Of a DNA stretch of 64,000 nt, positions 1 to 10,797 are shown piece after piece. Under the pieces are notes generated by a model. It worked only from the letters and a program-made list of their open reading frames with translations, was not told where the DNA came from and made no database searches. The DNA comes from Diadophis punctatus similis (taxonomy: Eukaryota > Chordata > Lepidosauria > Squamata > Dipsadidae). The stretch is taken from the NCBI GenBank assembly GCA_023053685.1, contig JALIGW010000010.1, positions 12,446,919 through 12,510,918 of the forward strand. The letters run 5' to 3'. Both the position numbers and the translations under genes were made by a program. How positions within the stretch are numbered: the first letter of the stretch is position 1; the number at the start of each line of letters is the position of its first letter.

Positions 1-227
1 GTTTAACAGATATTTTTAACATAGAAAAAGGAACAAGGCAAGGTTGTCCCTTGTCGCCATTACTGTTTATTTTGACGCTGAAAATTCTACTCAGTAAAAT
101 ACGGGGGTTGGACACAATAAAGGGAATTTAAATTAGACAGCATGAGTATAAGCTACGAGTATTTGCAGATGACCTGGTTGTTACCTCAGCCCAACCAGTA
201 CAATCGATTACAGCCCTGATGGATATA
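1..227 (+). pseudogene. L1 LINE ORF2 reverse transcriptase fragment, left piece
   Basis: Reading the plus strand gives a typical L1 reverse transcriptase stretch: a G-T-R-Q-G-C-P-L-S-P-L-L block at about 31-66 and the catalytic VFADDLVVT motif at about 157-183. A small deletion near 130 shifts the frame, so the copy is dead. The reading stops at 227 where a large TA-target transposon is inserted, and resumes in the correct frame at 3287. The fragment continues past the left edge of the window. It lies in POLA1 intron 15, antisense to the gene. Confidence 0.85.
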
Positions 228-539
228 CCGTATTTTTCGGAGTATAAGACGCACCTTTTTACTCCCAAAAAAGGGGTCAAAAAGTGGGTGCGTCCTATAC
301 TCCGAATGTAGCCCCCACCCACCTGCCAGCCGCCACTCAGCCTGGGGAGGAAAGCGTTTTCAGGCGGCAGCGCTGCGATCCCCTCCCCGATTCCAAAAAG
401 AGAGCGTGCGGAGACCAAAAAAAAGCATCGCGTTTCAGGTGGCGGGCAGCGCCGGTTGCACGCCCTGTTTTTGGAATGGGGAAGGAAGTGTTTGGCCACC
501 GCCACTGCCGCAGTTGCTGGCTGGACCTGCCGCCGCTGT

Positions 540-930
540 TGCTGCGAGCCACTGCCGCCCCAGCCGCCACTGCAACCTCCGCCCCCGCCGGAGGACCTGC
601 CGCCACTGCCCCCGTTGCAGCCCCCGCCCCCGCCGCAGGACCCGCAGCTGCCCCCATTGCAGCCCCCGCCCCGCCGCAGGACACGCTGCCACAGCCGCAC
701 CCTTTGCAGCCCCCGCCTCCGCCGCAGGACTCACAGCCGCCCCCATTGCAGCCCCCGCCCCCGGCGCAGGACACGCCGCCGCCCCCGTTGCAGCCCCCGC
801 CCCCGGCGCAGGACACGCCGCCGCAGCCACCCCTGTTGCAGCCCCCGCAGCCGCCCCCGTTGCAGCCCCCGCCCCTGGCGCAGGACACACCGCCGCAGCT
901 GCCCCCGTTGCAGCCCCCGCTGCAGTACCC
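540..930. repeat. GC-rich minisatellite, unit about 42-48 bp
   Basis: A unit beginning TTGCAGCCCCCGCCCCCG and continuing with GGCGCAGGACACGCCGCC recurs about nine times with length variants. It is part of the transposon at 228-3284. Long open frames cross it on both strands (Pro/Ala- or Gly/Cys-rich), but these are by-products of the repeat and are not genes. Confidence 0.85.
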
Positions 931-1014
931 GACACCGCCGATACTCACCACCGCCGATACTCGCCGCCGCCGGAGCCACCACTGCTGCTGCCCGAAGCAA
1001 GCAGCCTGACAGGT

Positions 1015-3160
1015 TTGAAGACCAACTTCCAAGTTTGAAGAGCCCTGGGTTAGCGGTGCAAGGGTCTTCAAACTTGGCAACTTTAAGACTTGTGGACTTC
1101 AACTCCCAGAATTCCTCCTCCAGTCATGCTAGCTCAGGAATGACTGGAGGAGGAATTCTGGGAGTTGAAGTCCACAAGTCTTAAACTTGACAAGTTTGAA
1201 GACCCTTGCCACCTCTAACCCAGGGCTCTTCAAACTTGGCAACTTTAAGACTTGTGGACTTTAACTCCCATTCCTGAGCTAGCATGACTGGAGAAGGAAT
1301 TCTGGGAGTTGGTCCACAAGTCTTAAACTTGCCAAGTTTGAAGACCCTTGCCACCTCTAACCCAGGGCTCTTCAAACTTGGCAACTTTAAGACTTGTGGA
1401 CTTTAACTCCCATTCCTGAGCTAGGATGACTGCAGGAGGAATTCTGGGAGTTGAAGTCCACAAGTCTTAAACTTGCCAAGGGGGTGCAAGGGTCTTCAAA
1501 CTTGTGGACTTCAACTCCCAGAATTCCTCGTCATGCTAGCTCAGGAATTGGAGTTGGTCCACAAGTCTTAAAGGTGTCAAGTTTGAAGATTCCTGGGTTA
1601 GGGGTGCAAGGGTCTTCAAACTTGGCAAGACTTTTTACAACGATGTATACTTTTTACAAACTTCAAACTTGACAGCTTAAAGACTTGTGGACTTCAACTC
1701 CCATTCCTGAGCTAGCATGACTGGAGGAGGAATTCTGGGAGTTGAAGTCCACAAGTTTGAAGACCCTTGCACCCCCTTGGCAAGTTTAAGACTTGTGGAC
1801 TTCAACTCCCAGAATTCCTCCTGCAGTCATCCTAGCTCAGGAATGGGAGTTAAAGTCCACAAGTCTTAAAGTTGCCAAGTTTGAAGAGCCCTGGGTTAGA
1901 GGTGGCAAGGGTCTTCAAACTTGTCAAGTTTAAGACTTGTGGACTTCAACTCCCAGAATTCCTCCTCCAGTCATTCCTGAGCTAGCATGCCTGGAGGAGG
2001 AATTCTGGGAGTTGAAGTCCACAAGTCTTAAAGTTGCCAAGTTTGAAGAGCCCTGGGTTAGAGGTGGCAAGGGTCTTCAAACTTGGCAAGTTTAAGACTA
2101 GTAGACTTCAACTCCCAGAATTCCTCCTCCAGTCATGCTAGCTCAGGAATGGGAGTTAAAGTCCACAAGTCTTAAAGTTGCCAAGTTTGAAGAGCCCTGG
2201 GTTAGAAGTGGCAAGGGTCTTCAAACTTGTCAAGTTTAAGACTTGTGGACTTCAACTCCCAGAATTCCTCCTCCAGTCATTCCTGAGCTAGCATGACTGG
2301 AGGAGGAATTCTGGGAGTTGAAGTCCACAAGTCTTAAAGTTGCCAAGTTTGAAGAGCCCTGGGTTAGAGGTGGCAAGGGTCTTCAAACTTGGCAAGTTTA
2401 AGACTTGTGGACTTCAACTCCCAGAATTCCTCCTCCAGTCATGCTAGCTCAGGAATGGGAGTTAAAGTCCACAAGTCTTAAAGTGTCCAAGTTTGAAGAG
2501 CCCTGGGTTAGAGGTGGCAAGGGTCTTCAAACTTGTCAAGTTTAAGACTTGTGGACTTCAACTCCCAGAATTCCTCTTCCAGTCATTCCTGAGCTAGCAT
2601 GACTGGAGGAGGAATTCTGGGAGTTGAAGTCCACAAGTCTTAAAGTTGCCAAGTTTGAAGAGCCCTGGGTTAGAGGTGGCAAGGGTCTTCAAACTTGGCA
2701 AGTTTAAGACTAGTAGACTTCAACTCCCAGAATTCCTCCTCCAGTCATGCTAGCTCAGGAATGGGAGTTGAAGTCCACAAGTCTTAAAGTTGCCAAGTTT
2801 GAAGAGCCCTGGGTTAGAGGTGGCAAGGGTCTTCAAACTTGGCAAGTTTAAGACTAGTAGACTTCAACTCCCAGAATTCCTCCTCCAGTCATGCTAGCTC
2901 AGGAATGGGAGTTAAAGTCCACAAGTCTTAAAGTTGCCAAGTTTGAAGAGCCCTGGGTTAGAGGTGGCAAGGGTCTTCAAACTTGTCAAGTTTAAGACTT
3001 GTGGACTTCAACTCCCAGAATTCCTCTTCCAGTCATTCCTGAGCTAGCATGACTGGAGGAGGAATTCTGGGAGTTGAAGTCTACTAGTCTTAAACTTGCC
3101 AAGTTTGAAGACCCTTGCACCGCTAACCCAGGGCTCTTCAAACTTGGAAGTTGGTCTTCA
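1015..3160. repeat. Palindromic satellite array derived from a hAT miniature element
   Basis: Tandem units contain TTTAAGACTTGTGGACTTCA followed by ACTCCCAGAATTCC, and their inverted complements. Copies of TTGAAGAGCCCTGGGTTAG fall near 1881, 2043, 2187, 2349, 2492, 2654, 2799 and 2943, so spacing is mostly alternating 162 and 144 bp, a higher-order unit of about 306 bp. The longer unit holds a perfect inverted pair around the core and the shorter one has lost part of it. The same core forms the 109-bp palindromic element at 51645-51753. The first 800 bp (1015-1800) are less regular. Confidence 0.88.
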
Positions 3161-3286
3161 AACCTGTCAGGCTGCTTGCTTCGGGCAGCAGCAGCAGTGG
3201 CTCCGGCGGCGGCGAGTATCGGCGGTGGTGAGTATCGGCGGTGCGTCTTATACTCCGGTGCGCCTTATACTCCGAAAAATATGATA

Positions 3287-4010
3287 ACTAATTTACATGG
3301 ACAAGTATCTGGTTTTAAAATAAATACAGCTAAAACAAAAATAATAGTTAAAAATATGACCAGAAGCCAAGAAGAAGAGATAGAAAGGGTAACGGGATTT
3401 GAGATAGTTAAAAAGGTCAAATATTTAGGGGTTTATGTTATAACCACAAATATGAAATTATATCACCACAACTATGAACCACTATGGCAAAAAATACAGA
3501 AAGAGATGGAAAATTGGAAAAAACTACAATTGTCTTTGCTGGGTAGGATAGCCGCAGTAAAAATGAATGTTTTACCATGGTTTTTATTTCTTTTTCAAAT
3601 GTTACCTATACTTAAAAAAGATGAAAATTTGAAGGAATGGCAGAAGGGCATAAATAAATTTGTTTGGGCAGGGAAGAAACCGCGAGTAAACCAGAAAATA
3701 ATGCAAGATACACGAGAAAGAGGAGGTCTTAAAATGCCCAATTTAAGATTGTATTACGAAGCCGCTGCCCTCTCAGCAATTACTGTTGGATTAATTTAAC
3801 AGAGGAAAGGATATTAAATATTGAAGGATATGGTCTGGTCTACGGCTGTCATGCCTATTTATTGTATGATAAGAAAGTAGATAAGGCTTTTAAAAGTCAT
3901 ATATTAAGAAATGCTCTATTGCGTGTCTGGAAAAAGTATCAATATAAACTAAATGACAAGTTACCAATATGGACAGTACCCATACACGCGATAGAAAATA
4001 TAAACTTGGA
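3287..4010 (+). pseudogene. L1 LINE ORF2 C-terminal fragment, right piece
   Basis: This is the continuation of the ORF2 interrupted at 227. It reads through the post-catalytic part of the reverse transcriptase (GFKINTAKTK, VKYLGVYV, LLGRIAAVKMNVLPW, FVWAGKKPR) and the L1-typical block after it. One stop near 3797 is followed by a further readable piece to about 4010. There it ends abruptly against a BovB 3' end, without an L1 3' UTR or A-tail. Confidence 0.85.
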
Positions 4011-4166
4011 GCAAGTGGCTGGATGGAGCAGCAGTACTGAAGCAGTAGGCGTGAGCTTAAATGGACTCCAGCGGATGGTAGAGGACAGGAAGGCCTGGAG
4101 GAACATTGTCCAAGGGGTCGCGATGGGTCGGACACGACTTCACAACTAACAACAACAACTATCAAT
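4011..4166 (+). mobile_element. RTE-BovB LINE 3' end
   Basis: The sequence encodes the very end of the BovB ORF2 (pattern E-D-R-K-A-W-R-N, then G-V-A-M-G-R-T-R-L-H-N, stop) and carries the known BovB tail GGTCGGACACGACTTCACAA with an AAC-rich end. The copy is strongly 5'-truncated. BovB is abundant in squamates and ruminants. It joins L1 coding sequence directly at 4010, in a frame that stays open across the joint from 3862 to 4149. Confidence 0.85.
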
Positions 4167-4253
4167 ATGCAAAAGCAATTTGTATTCCTTTTAGAAAATA
4201 ATGCTTTTCTTTTTTGCTCATTTGTTTTCTAATTTTCTACATTAACTGAAATA

Positions 4254-5107
4254 CCGTATTTTTCGGAGTATAAGACGCACCTTAGTTTTGGGGGAGGAAA
4301 ACAAGGAAAAAAGGCCTCTGCCTCCCAGCAATTTGCCAAACAGCAAACAGTACATATGTTATACACTGTTTGCTGTGTATTTCTGTGCATGTGTGCCTGA
4401 CCCATAGAAATAGCAAAGAATTGGAGAAATGTACATAATGCCAGAAAGTTTTCTTAAATGTAATCACACTAACTCCTCCCAATTATTTAAATAGATCTAC
4501 TCCAAACATGACTAAGTGAGGGTTTAACTCAGCTGCCTTATCTTAACACTAAACAGAACACTGTTACATTTCAGATTATACTTTTACAGATCTTTAAATT
4601 TGATGTGGCTTTCTGGAAGTATACATTCTCTGCTATTTAAAAGAAGATACAAAAGCACTGGGCCTCTTCAGAGCAAGCATTTATTTTAAAAAGCTTCTTC
4701 ATTTTGTTAAGTTGTTTAGAACAATAATAAAGCAGTCTTTAAAAAATAAGTTAATAATTTGAACACTCTACAAACATTTATAGTTATTAACTTACCTCCT
4801 TTCAGTTTCAGCAGTCCAACATTGCCAGCAGTCCATCTCCCAGCAATTTGTCTCTTTGCAGCCACCGTAGTTAGTTTCATTTTACCACATGGCTGCAGCC
4901 TCTCAGCTGTGAGTCGGCAGGCAGATAATCACTTCCTTGTGCTAATAAGCCTCTGCCCTGTTTGCTGCAAAGAGGTAAATTGTTGGGAGGTAGAGGCCAA
5001 AGGGTGGGGGTGGCTGGGTGGGGCTACATTCGGTGTATAAGACGCACCCAAGTTTTCACCCTCTTTTGGGGGGTAAAAAGGTGCGTCTTATACTCCGAAA
5101 AATACAG
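4254..5107. mobile_element. 854-bp TA-target miniature transposon, copy 1
   Basis: Ends are CCGTATTTTTCGGAGTATAA and its inverted complement (last bases CAG instead of CGG), flanked by TA at 4252-4253 and 5108-5109. The interior (GTTTTGGGGGAGGAAAAC near the left end, then a long AT-rich part) matches the copies at 35280-36230 and 36351-37206. No coding capacity is seen. Confidence 0.85.
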
Positions 5108-5361
5108 TATGTTGCTCTGTGAGTAGACTGTATATATTTTCTTCAAATAGATATTCAAAACCTTCAAAAAGTTACTGATCATTAAGACAGTTAAAAACAA
5201 ACGCTTCAGAGTCTTGTGTTCAAAAAAGGATGAGACTACATCAAAAATGTGCTTCAAACCCAAAGGATATAAAAACAAACTTGCACAGCTACGGAACATG
5301 TATTTTGTCAAATAGCCACAACATTTTGTTTTTTTCTCAACCCACAATATTCATAGCTTAC

Positions 5362-5516
5362 CTCATTATGATGGGTTTTCATGTTCTGAATTGTTTTCAT
5401 GGCAAGGGACATGATCACAAGAGGTGGTGGAGGAAGATCCTTCACCACATTAATTAAATCAGGTTTTAGTGCCATTAATTCCACTTTACACCAACTGACA
5501 GGCTGACTCAATAGCT
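5362..5516 (-). CDS. POLA1: POLA1 coding exon 15
   Basis: 155 nt, residues about 519-570. The acceptor is TGTTGCTTCAG and the donor is GAG|GTAAGC. The first two bases complete a Gln codon begun in exon 14. The product [20 protein letters not shown] continues with a conserved run ending MKTHHNE. This is the end of the N-terminal domain leading into the catalytically dead exonuclease fold. It ends in phase 0. The next exon is outside the window. Confidence 0.95.
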
Positions 5517-5599
5517 CTGAAGCAACACAGAAGCCTTCTTTAGACATAAACAAAAGCATACTAATATTTAAATATGGTTAATGTAATTATTTTACTAAA

Positions 5600-5845
5600 T
5601 AAAAGTTTGCAGCAATAGTAATAGCAATAGCACTTAGACTTACACACTGCTTCATAGTGCTTTAAAGCCCTCTTTAAGTGGTTTACAATCAGCATATTGC
5701 TCCCAACAATCTGGGTCCTCATTTTACTGACCTCAGAAGGATGGAAGGCTAAGTCAACCTTGAGCCGGTCAGGATCAAACTCCTTGCTGTGGGCAGAGTC
5801 AGTCTGCAATACTGAATTCTAACCACACTGCACCACCACGGCTCT
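5600..5845 (-). repeat. CR1-type LINE 3' end with ATAGC-like tail
   Basis: On the plus strand an AGCAATAGTAATAGCAATAG microsatellite is followed by CACTTAGACTTACACACTGC and CTCAGAAGGATGGAAGGC. On the minus strand this is a LINE 3' end with a pentanucleotide tail, a pattern I associate with snake CR1/L3 elements. A second copy lies at 46226-46335. It sits in intron 15, starting 84 bp before the exon 15 acceptor in genomic order. Confidence 0.6.
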
Positions 5846-6166
5846 CTTGCAGTTTACTAATATGTTAGAACTGGGGTCTGAACTCTTCAAATATAACCCA
5901 TATATTTATATTAATCCATTATATGCATCTAAATTATATAACAGGTATCCATAAATAAAATAAATTTATATTTATAGAATAGTATGTCATAAAATAATGA
6001 TTAAAAATATGAGCAGTACAAAATCTCTGACTGCTGCTAGGTGGACAGCTTATTTGATCCAAAAAATGTACAGAGCAATCATAGGCTTAGCAGATTTCCC
6101 TTTTACATGTATCCTGAATGCCACATTTCATTTTTATATAGATAATAATATATAAAAGGTTCATAC
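5846..6166. other. POLA1: Intron 14, right part: no recognised feature
   Basis: AT-rich unique-looking sequence between the LINE 3' end and exon 14. Nothing supportable was seen. Confidence 0.5.
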
Positions 6167-6305
6167 GTGGATTTTTTATTTCCAGCCAACTTGGTCCTTT
6201 AATCTTCCTGCTAATTAACAGGAGCTCTAGACTTGAGGTGTTTGTTCCAAATACATGAGAAAATGTCTCTCCTTTCAGATCTTGTGGTAGTCGACAATAT
6301 TCAGC
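6167..6305 (-). CDS. POLA1: POLA1 coding exon 14
   Basis: 139 nt, residues about 473-519. Acceptor CAATCCTCAG, donor CCAC|GTATGA, phase 0 in and 1 out. The product begins [20 protein letters not shown] and continues [20 protein letters not shown], close to the vertebrate POLA1 N-terminal domain. Confidence 0.95.
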
Positions 6306-7358
6306 CTGAGGATTGAAATATTAAACTATTTTACTATTAAATTGAAATGGAACTTTGCCAATTTTATAACTGATCATTTTCTACACTGTTTGTGCAAAAG
6401 AGGCAAATAATAAAACTCACTATACCAAGAAAAAAAAACCTTTAAATCAGAAACCCGTACTGAAATGCTCATGAGAAATGTAAAGCATTAAAAATTAAAA
6501 TTTCCTAAGAGCAATAATGTGCAGTTTATGCAGTTTCCATAACTTGTAATCAATGCATGTTGTGCTGTAAAAAAATATTCAGGTATTGTATGAAGATACA
6601 AAATAGATTGATGAATTTGGAGGGTTGTCAGCAGAGTGACAATTAATGGCTTATTTATGGCTAGTATGTTTCTGAATCCAATGAACTCTGATATATTGTT
6701 GAAGAAACTGTAGTGTAATGCAATGAACGGACTCAAGTGATAGAGTTACTTCAAATACATGAGTTTCCCACATCCAAATCTTAACAATCTCCATTGATAT
6801 CCTGCAATATTTGTTAATTTTTTAAATTTTTGTAATTATATGGAACACAAATGCATAAATAAATTTCTATGATACATAAGCAATTATTACATATAGGGCA
6901 TGAATCCCATTCATGTTACTAATTCATAAAAGATTATAGCAATTTTTGCCAAGATAGAAAAAAAGGGTGCTTGCGCTATACCAACGATTCTAAAATAATT
7001 CAGAAACATACAGTAGATGGAGGTACATGCTTCTTGCAAGTAATGGTATTAAATGTCTTATCACTCTAAGACATCGAAATAACTTTCCAATTCCTAAGAT
7101 TAATCTTCTGACAAATTCTGTTACTTGCAGTAGCACTTTTGAAGTTATAATAATTAGTCAGGAAACATATGAACTGAGCAATATTTGCATCTTTTTATAA
7201 CTTTAAATTTCAACCTGTTAAGATTTTAATATATAAAATATTTCAATCATAAAATTACTGTATTTTTTAAAAATTACATGTGTACACACATGTACTAATG
7301 CACTTGATGTTTCTTCAACCATGGTTCCATATACCATTTTATACTGCAATTTACTTAC
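6306..7358. other. POLA1: POLA1 intron 13: no recognised feature
   Basis: AT-rich sequence without visible terminal repeats or coding similarity. Confidence 0.5.
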
Positions 7359-7433
7359 CGAGTACCTAACTTCTAAATAGTCAGATTTTGCAGGAACATC
7401 TGGTATCTCAAAAGCATAATTCTTTTCCACTTT
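7359..7433 (-). CDS. POLA1: POLA1 coding exon 13
   Basis: 75 nt, residues 448-472, both phases 0. Acceptor TTTCATAG, donor TCG|GTAAGT. The product [20 protein letters not shown] continues EVRYS and matches the conserved POLA1 N-terminal domain. Confidence 0.95.
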
Positions 7434-8897
7434 CTATGAAAAATATTTTTTTAAAAATAAAAAGATATACATCATATATCATATCATATATATCATATAT
7501 ACCAGGCACTGATATATTCTGAATAGCATATTTCTTTTGTCTAAAACATTTATTGTTTTTAGTTTTAAAATCTGTAATGTGAAATCGAATTTATGATAAT
7601 ACAGATCTCTCTCTTTAAACATAACCTGAAGATTGCATAATTGTTTAACTCATATATACATGCACTTCAACTGCCACCACCTGCCTATCTTCTCAGGAAG
7701 GCTTCTGACAATGTCAGGAAGCATCATGCAGCATCACAAAGGGCCAGCAGTTATCTCAGCTGGATGTGCTTTGTCAGCAGCAAGAGAAAGGAAACAGTGA
7801 AGGTCAGCTGGGGACAATGTGGGGATGGCAGGGATAGGCTGTGGCAATGGAGTGAAAGGTGGACAAAGGGCAGACATGGCGAGGAGACAGGCAGGTGAGG
7901 GGAACTGAAGCAGAGGCAAGCATGGCAGGGCAGGAGAACCATGAGGTTCTCATCTAATGAGCCATGGTCCTTACCTAATACCCGCAACTAGGATTACCAG
8001 ATCTGCCTTCACTAAGCGGTATGGTCATGTGATATTTCACTTAATGACTACTTTGCTTAGCAGTGGAAATTCTGGTCCCAATTATGAACATTAAGCTAGG
8101 ACTACCTATAATAGACCAAACTTAAAATAGGATTTATATACCAAAACAGATGTAGAAACTGGGGATGGGAGAAAAAATCACTCATTTATTTCCAAATCCT
8201 TAAGTTATGATTTATGAAGTTGAAAATATAACATCTAAATTGGTCCATTATATCTAACATTTCACTATTTTCTACTAAAAGACACAATGGTGATTTTTCC
8301 TGTAGCTCTTTATTCTTATACCTAACAGTATGAACTCATCAATTTATATTCTACTTAGATATACATTTAAAGCAACAATATATAATATGCCTGGAAGTTG
8401 TTTTCATATAGTTCCAATATAATAAAGAATAATTCAACAAGCAATGAAACTAGATTCCTAGTACTTAGGCATCTTTCAACTTTAAATGAAAAGGCATACC
8501 GTATTTATTAAAAGAAAAATAATATGTAAATAAAAACTAAAGCAATATATGTACATCAGAAACTACAGTATATATTCAGTTTCTCAGGTATGACTGGGCT
8601 TCATTTTTCTTTTTATATTATGTTCCTTTATTTAGAAAGAGTGGAGAGGGAATGAGATGTGCCCCAGATATTCTTGTCAATTTAAAAAAAGATGTGCTAT
8701 ATTCCATAAACGAAAGATCCATTTCAATATCTCATGATAAACAGCCTCACATCTCTCAAATTTCTGCTTCAGTAAAATAATTATCTATTAATTCTTGTTC
8801 CTTTAAATGAATATTCCTCCCCATGGAGAATGAAAAAAGAATCAGATTTCCATGCTTAGGAGCATATGATTGGGAAGTGACAGAATGTTTAACAAAC
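7434..8897. other. POLA1: POLA1 intron 12, with a decayed tract at 7650-8108
   Basis: Mostly AT-rich. A locally GA-rich, GC-raised tract at 7650-7980 leads into 7988-8108, which resembles the CACTTAATGACTA / TTGCTTAGCAG part of the squamate miniature element seen complete at 44920-45240. The rest shows nothing. Confidence 0.5.
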
Positions 8898-9014
8898 CTT
8901 GGATTTGAATTTCATAATCTTGTATTTCTCTGCAATCTGGTCATTAAATTCTTGATAGATGTCCATCATAGTCACAGGAATCGCTGTTTCTTTTTCAGAA
9001 ATTAACTCAATTCG
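8898..9014 (-). CDS. POLA1: POLA1 coding exon 12
   Basis: 117 nt, residues 409-447, both phases 0. Acceptor TTCTTCTTAAAG, donor AAG|GTTTGT. The product starts [20 protein letters not shown] and ends [11 protein letters not shown], which matches the remembered vertebrate block KIMKFKSK. The first ten residues diverge from mammals, so the start is a little less certain than the end. Confidence 0.92.
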
Positions 9015-9446
9015 CTTTAAGAAGAATTTTTACAATCATTGCAATACCAATGTATGTTTCAAGATTACAGTAAATCAAGTATTTCTCTAAAATATAAATA
9101 GGTAGTTTTCTTCAAGTAACCTCCCAGAAAACTGTTTTCTGGATTCAGTAAATCAGAATTATCATTGGATACTCAGACCATAGCTATTATTGTTTTAACA
9201 TTTCTACTTTGCTATTTAACCCAATATGAATTATTTGGGTTGGTTATTGCATAATATAGACTTACTTAGAGACAAAAGAGCAATTTAGCACTCAGCTGTC
9301 ACAAAGCCAGAAAAGGCAATGAAGGAAAAGAAAGAAAACTGAGTAGCTATATTTCAGCTGGGTTAGAAAAATAAGAGGTTTACCCAAAGCATCCAGGCTA
9401 GGGTTGTAGGCTGTGAAAGCAGCGAGATGGTACTAAATAGCCTATG

Positions 9447-9865
9447 TGTCAGAATCCAGTGACTCTGCCATTCAATAAGGGGGAGTTTGAATTATCAGCA
9501 TTGCTTGGATCAATTGAGATTTACAACACATATCCTGGCACCAGGCACCTTGAAACCTCTTCATCTGGGGAAAGGGTTTATGAGGGGTAATTTGGACTGG
9601 TTTGAACGGAAGAGGCTCTGGAGAATCGTATACTTATACTTATCCGGTTCCCAGAGCAGGGGATTTTCACACTTGTGTATTAGCCAGGATTTGTCTTCTG
9701 GCTAATGGGGAGGGGCTCTAAGGTTAACTGTCCCAGCTTTGCCTAAGGGTATTCAGATCTTGCTTTGAATGGGATGTTGTCACATTTGCTTAATAAAGGA
9801 ATCCTTTTGAACTATCTGGCTCAGAAGTTCGTACTTTTTAAGTGAAAGGGAAGGCAACCCTTACA
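9447..9865 (+). repeat. 5' LTR of the Gypsy element
   Basis: Begins TGTCAGAATCC and ends CCCTTACA, with AATAAAGG near 9792. It is very similar to the 3' LTR (14257-14677) with small indels, including an extra TATACT near 9632. The sequence just after it (GAAAGCAAGATC) does not show an obvious tRNA-complementary TGG start for a primer-binding site. Confidence 0.93.
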
Positions 9866-9935
9866 GAAAGCAAGATCTGCAAAACGGTCAACCCAGAGAA
9901 GCAATTTCGTTCTACTGAGGGGACCTTGCAAAACC

Positions 9936-10589
9936 ATGTCTGAACAAAATAGGAAACTGGAGGAAACTGAATGCTGGGGGAAAACCTCAACAAACACCCA
10001 GCCGGATGCCTATTCCCTATGTCCCATCGAAGAGGATGAGGAAATTCTGGAGAAGAAAGACCGCTGGGATGGGAGAACCAGAGGAGTCAAGCTCAACCGA
10101 GGGAATCGGAGACCACGGTGGAAGTTAGAACTAGAAACCTTCTCTGACCAGAGGGGACCCACCGAAGCACCGCTGAGTGAGGGGCGTCTGAAGAGATACC
10201 TAGCCCAGCTGGTGATGGAAACTTTGGAAAGCCTCAACGTTTGGGGATCCACAGAACGACAGCTAAGGAGCGCTGAGAGCACAGCAACTGCTGACGAGGC
10301 CAGGGGAACCACCAAACCCCGGAAGGCTGACATTCGAGCAGATGGTGCAGCAGAGGACCCAACAAATTATTTATATAATGCCTGTATGGCTAGGGACATA
10401 CCGAATCACCCGTGTGAGTGGCACTTCACCGGCAAAGAAACAGAGATCATTGTGGCCAGGAACCAGTACCGTACGGGGCGAGCATGGAAGAAATCCTCAC
10501 CCCAATGGAAGGAAGAACCCTTCAAAAGACAACACGCTTTCCCCCCTAAATCCCCAATCTCTTTCAAGCGCGGAAAGGAGGGACATTGA
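9936..10589 (+). pseudogene. Gag-like region of the Gypsy element
   Basis: An open stretch of 217 codons, highly charged and hydrophilic, sits where gag is expected. No zinc knuckle and no full capsid domain is visible, so part of gag is probably deleted. The short blocks CEWHFTGKETEI and NQYRTGRAWKK near the end look like a conserved gag segment. Assignment rests mainly on position. Confidence 0.55.
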
Positions 10590-10797
10590 GTGCCCGAACG
10601 TCATTTCCAAGTACCCACCCGGAAACCAGAACACCTGAGGGGGGAGAGATCAGTGAAGCCTGTACTGCACGGAAGAGAAACTGTCCTGAGGAGCAGCGAG
10701 ATGGTAGAACCTCCATCCCCCCTCCCTTCATTGGAGAGAACATCCTGGCATTTCCAGAGGAGGATCCAACCTCGTTCTGAAGCGATCCAGAGGATGA

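Larger units (their letters stand above)
228..3284. mobile_element. 3.06-kb TA-target DNA transposon (non-autonomous) carrying satellite arrays
   Basis: The left end reads CCGTATTTTTCGGAGTATAA and the right end is its inverted complement with three decayed terminal bases. TA flanks both ends (226-227 and 3285-3286). Removing the element and one TA restores the L1 reading frame exactly, which proves the insertion boundaries. Inside are a GC-rich minisatellite, then a 2.1-kb palindromic tandem array, then an inverted copy of the block before the array (925-1080 against 3100-3245). No transposase is visible, so the element must have been mobilised in trans. Shorter relatives with the same ends lie at 4254, 21152, 35280 and 36351. 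Confidence 0.85.

Noticed and set aside
128..1184. Several long open frames (up to 247 codons) rich in Pro/Ala or Gly/Cys
   Set aside because: All frames on both strands are open because of the GC-rich minisatellite; no domain or start context.
1015..3160. Regular repeats suggesting a CRISPR array
   Set aside because: Units are long, contiguous and palindromic without unique spacers, and the genome is vertebrate.
1..5361. Search for POLA1 exon 16 (expected IIAMAALVHHSF-like)
   Set aside because: Not found in this stretch; the exon must lie beyond the left edge.
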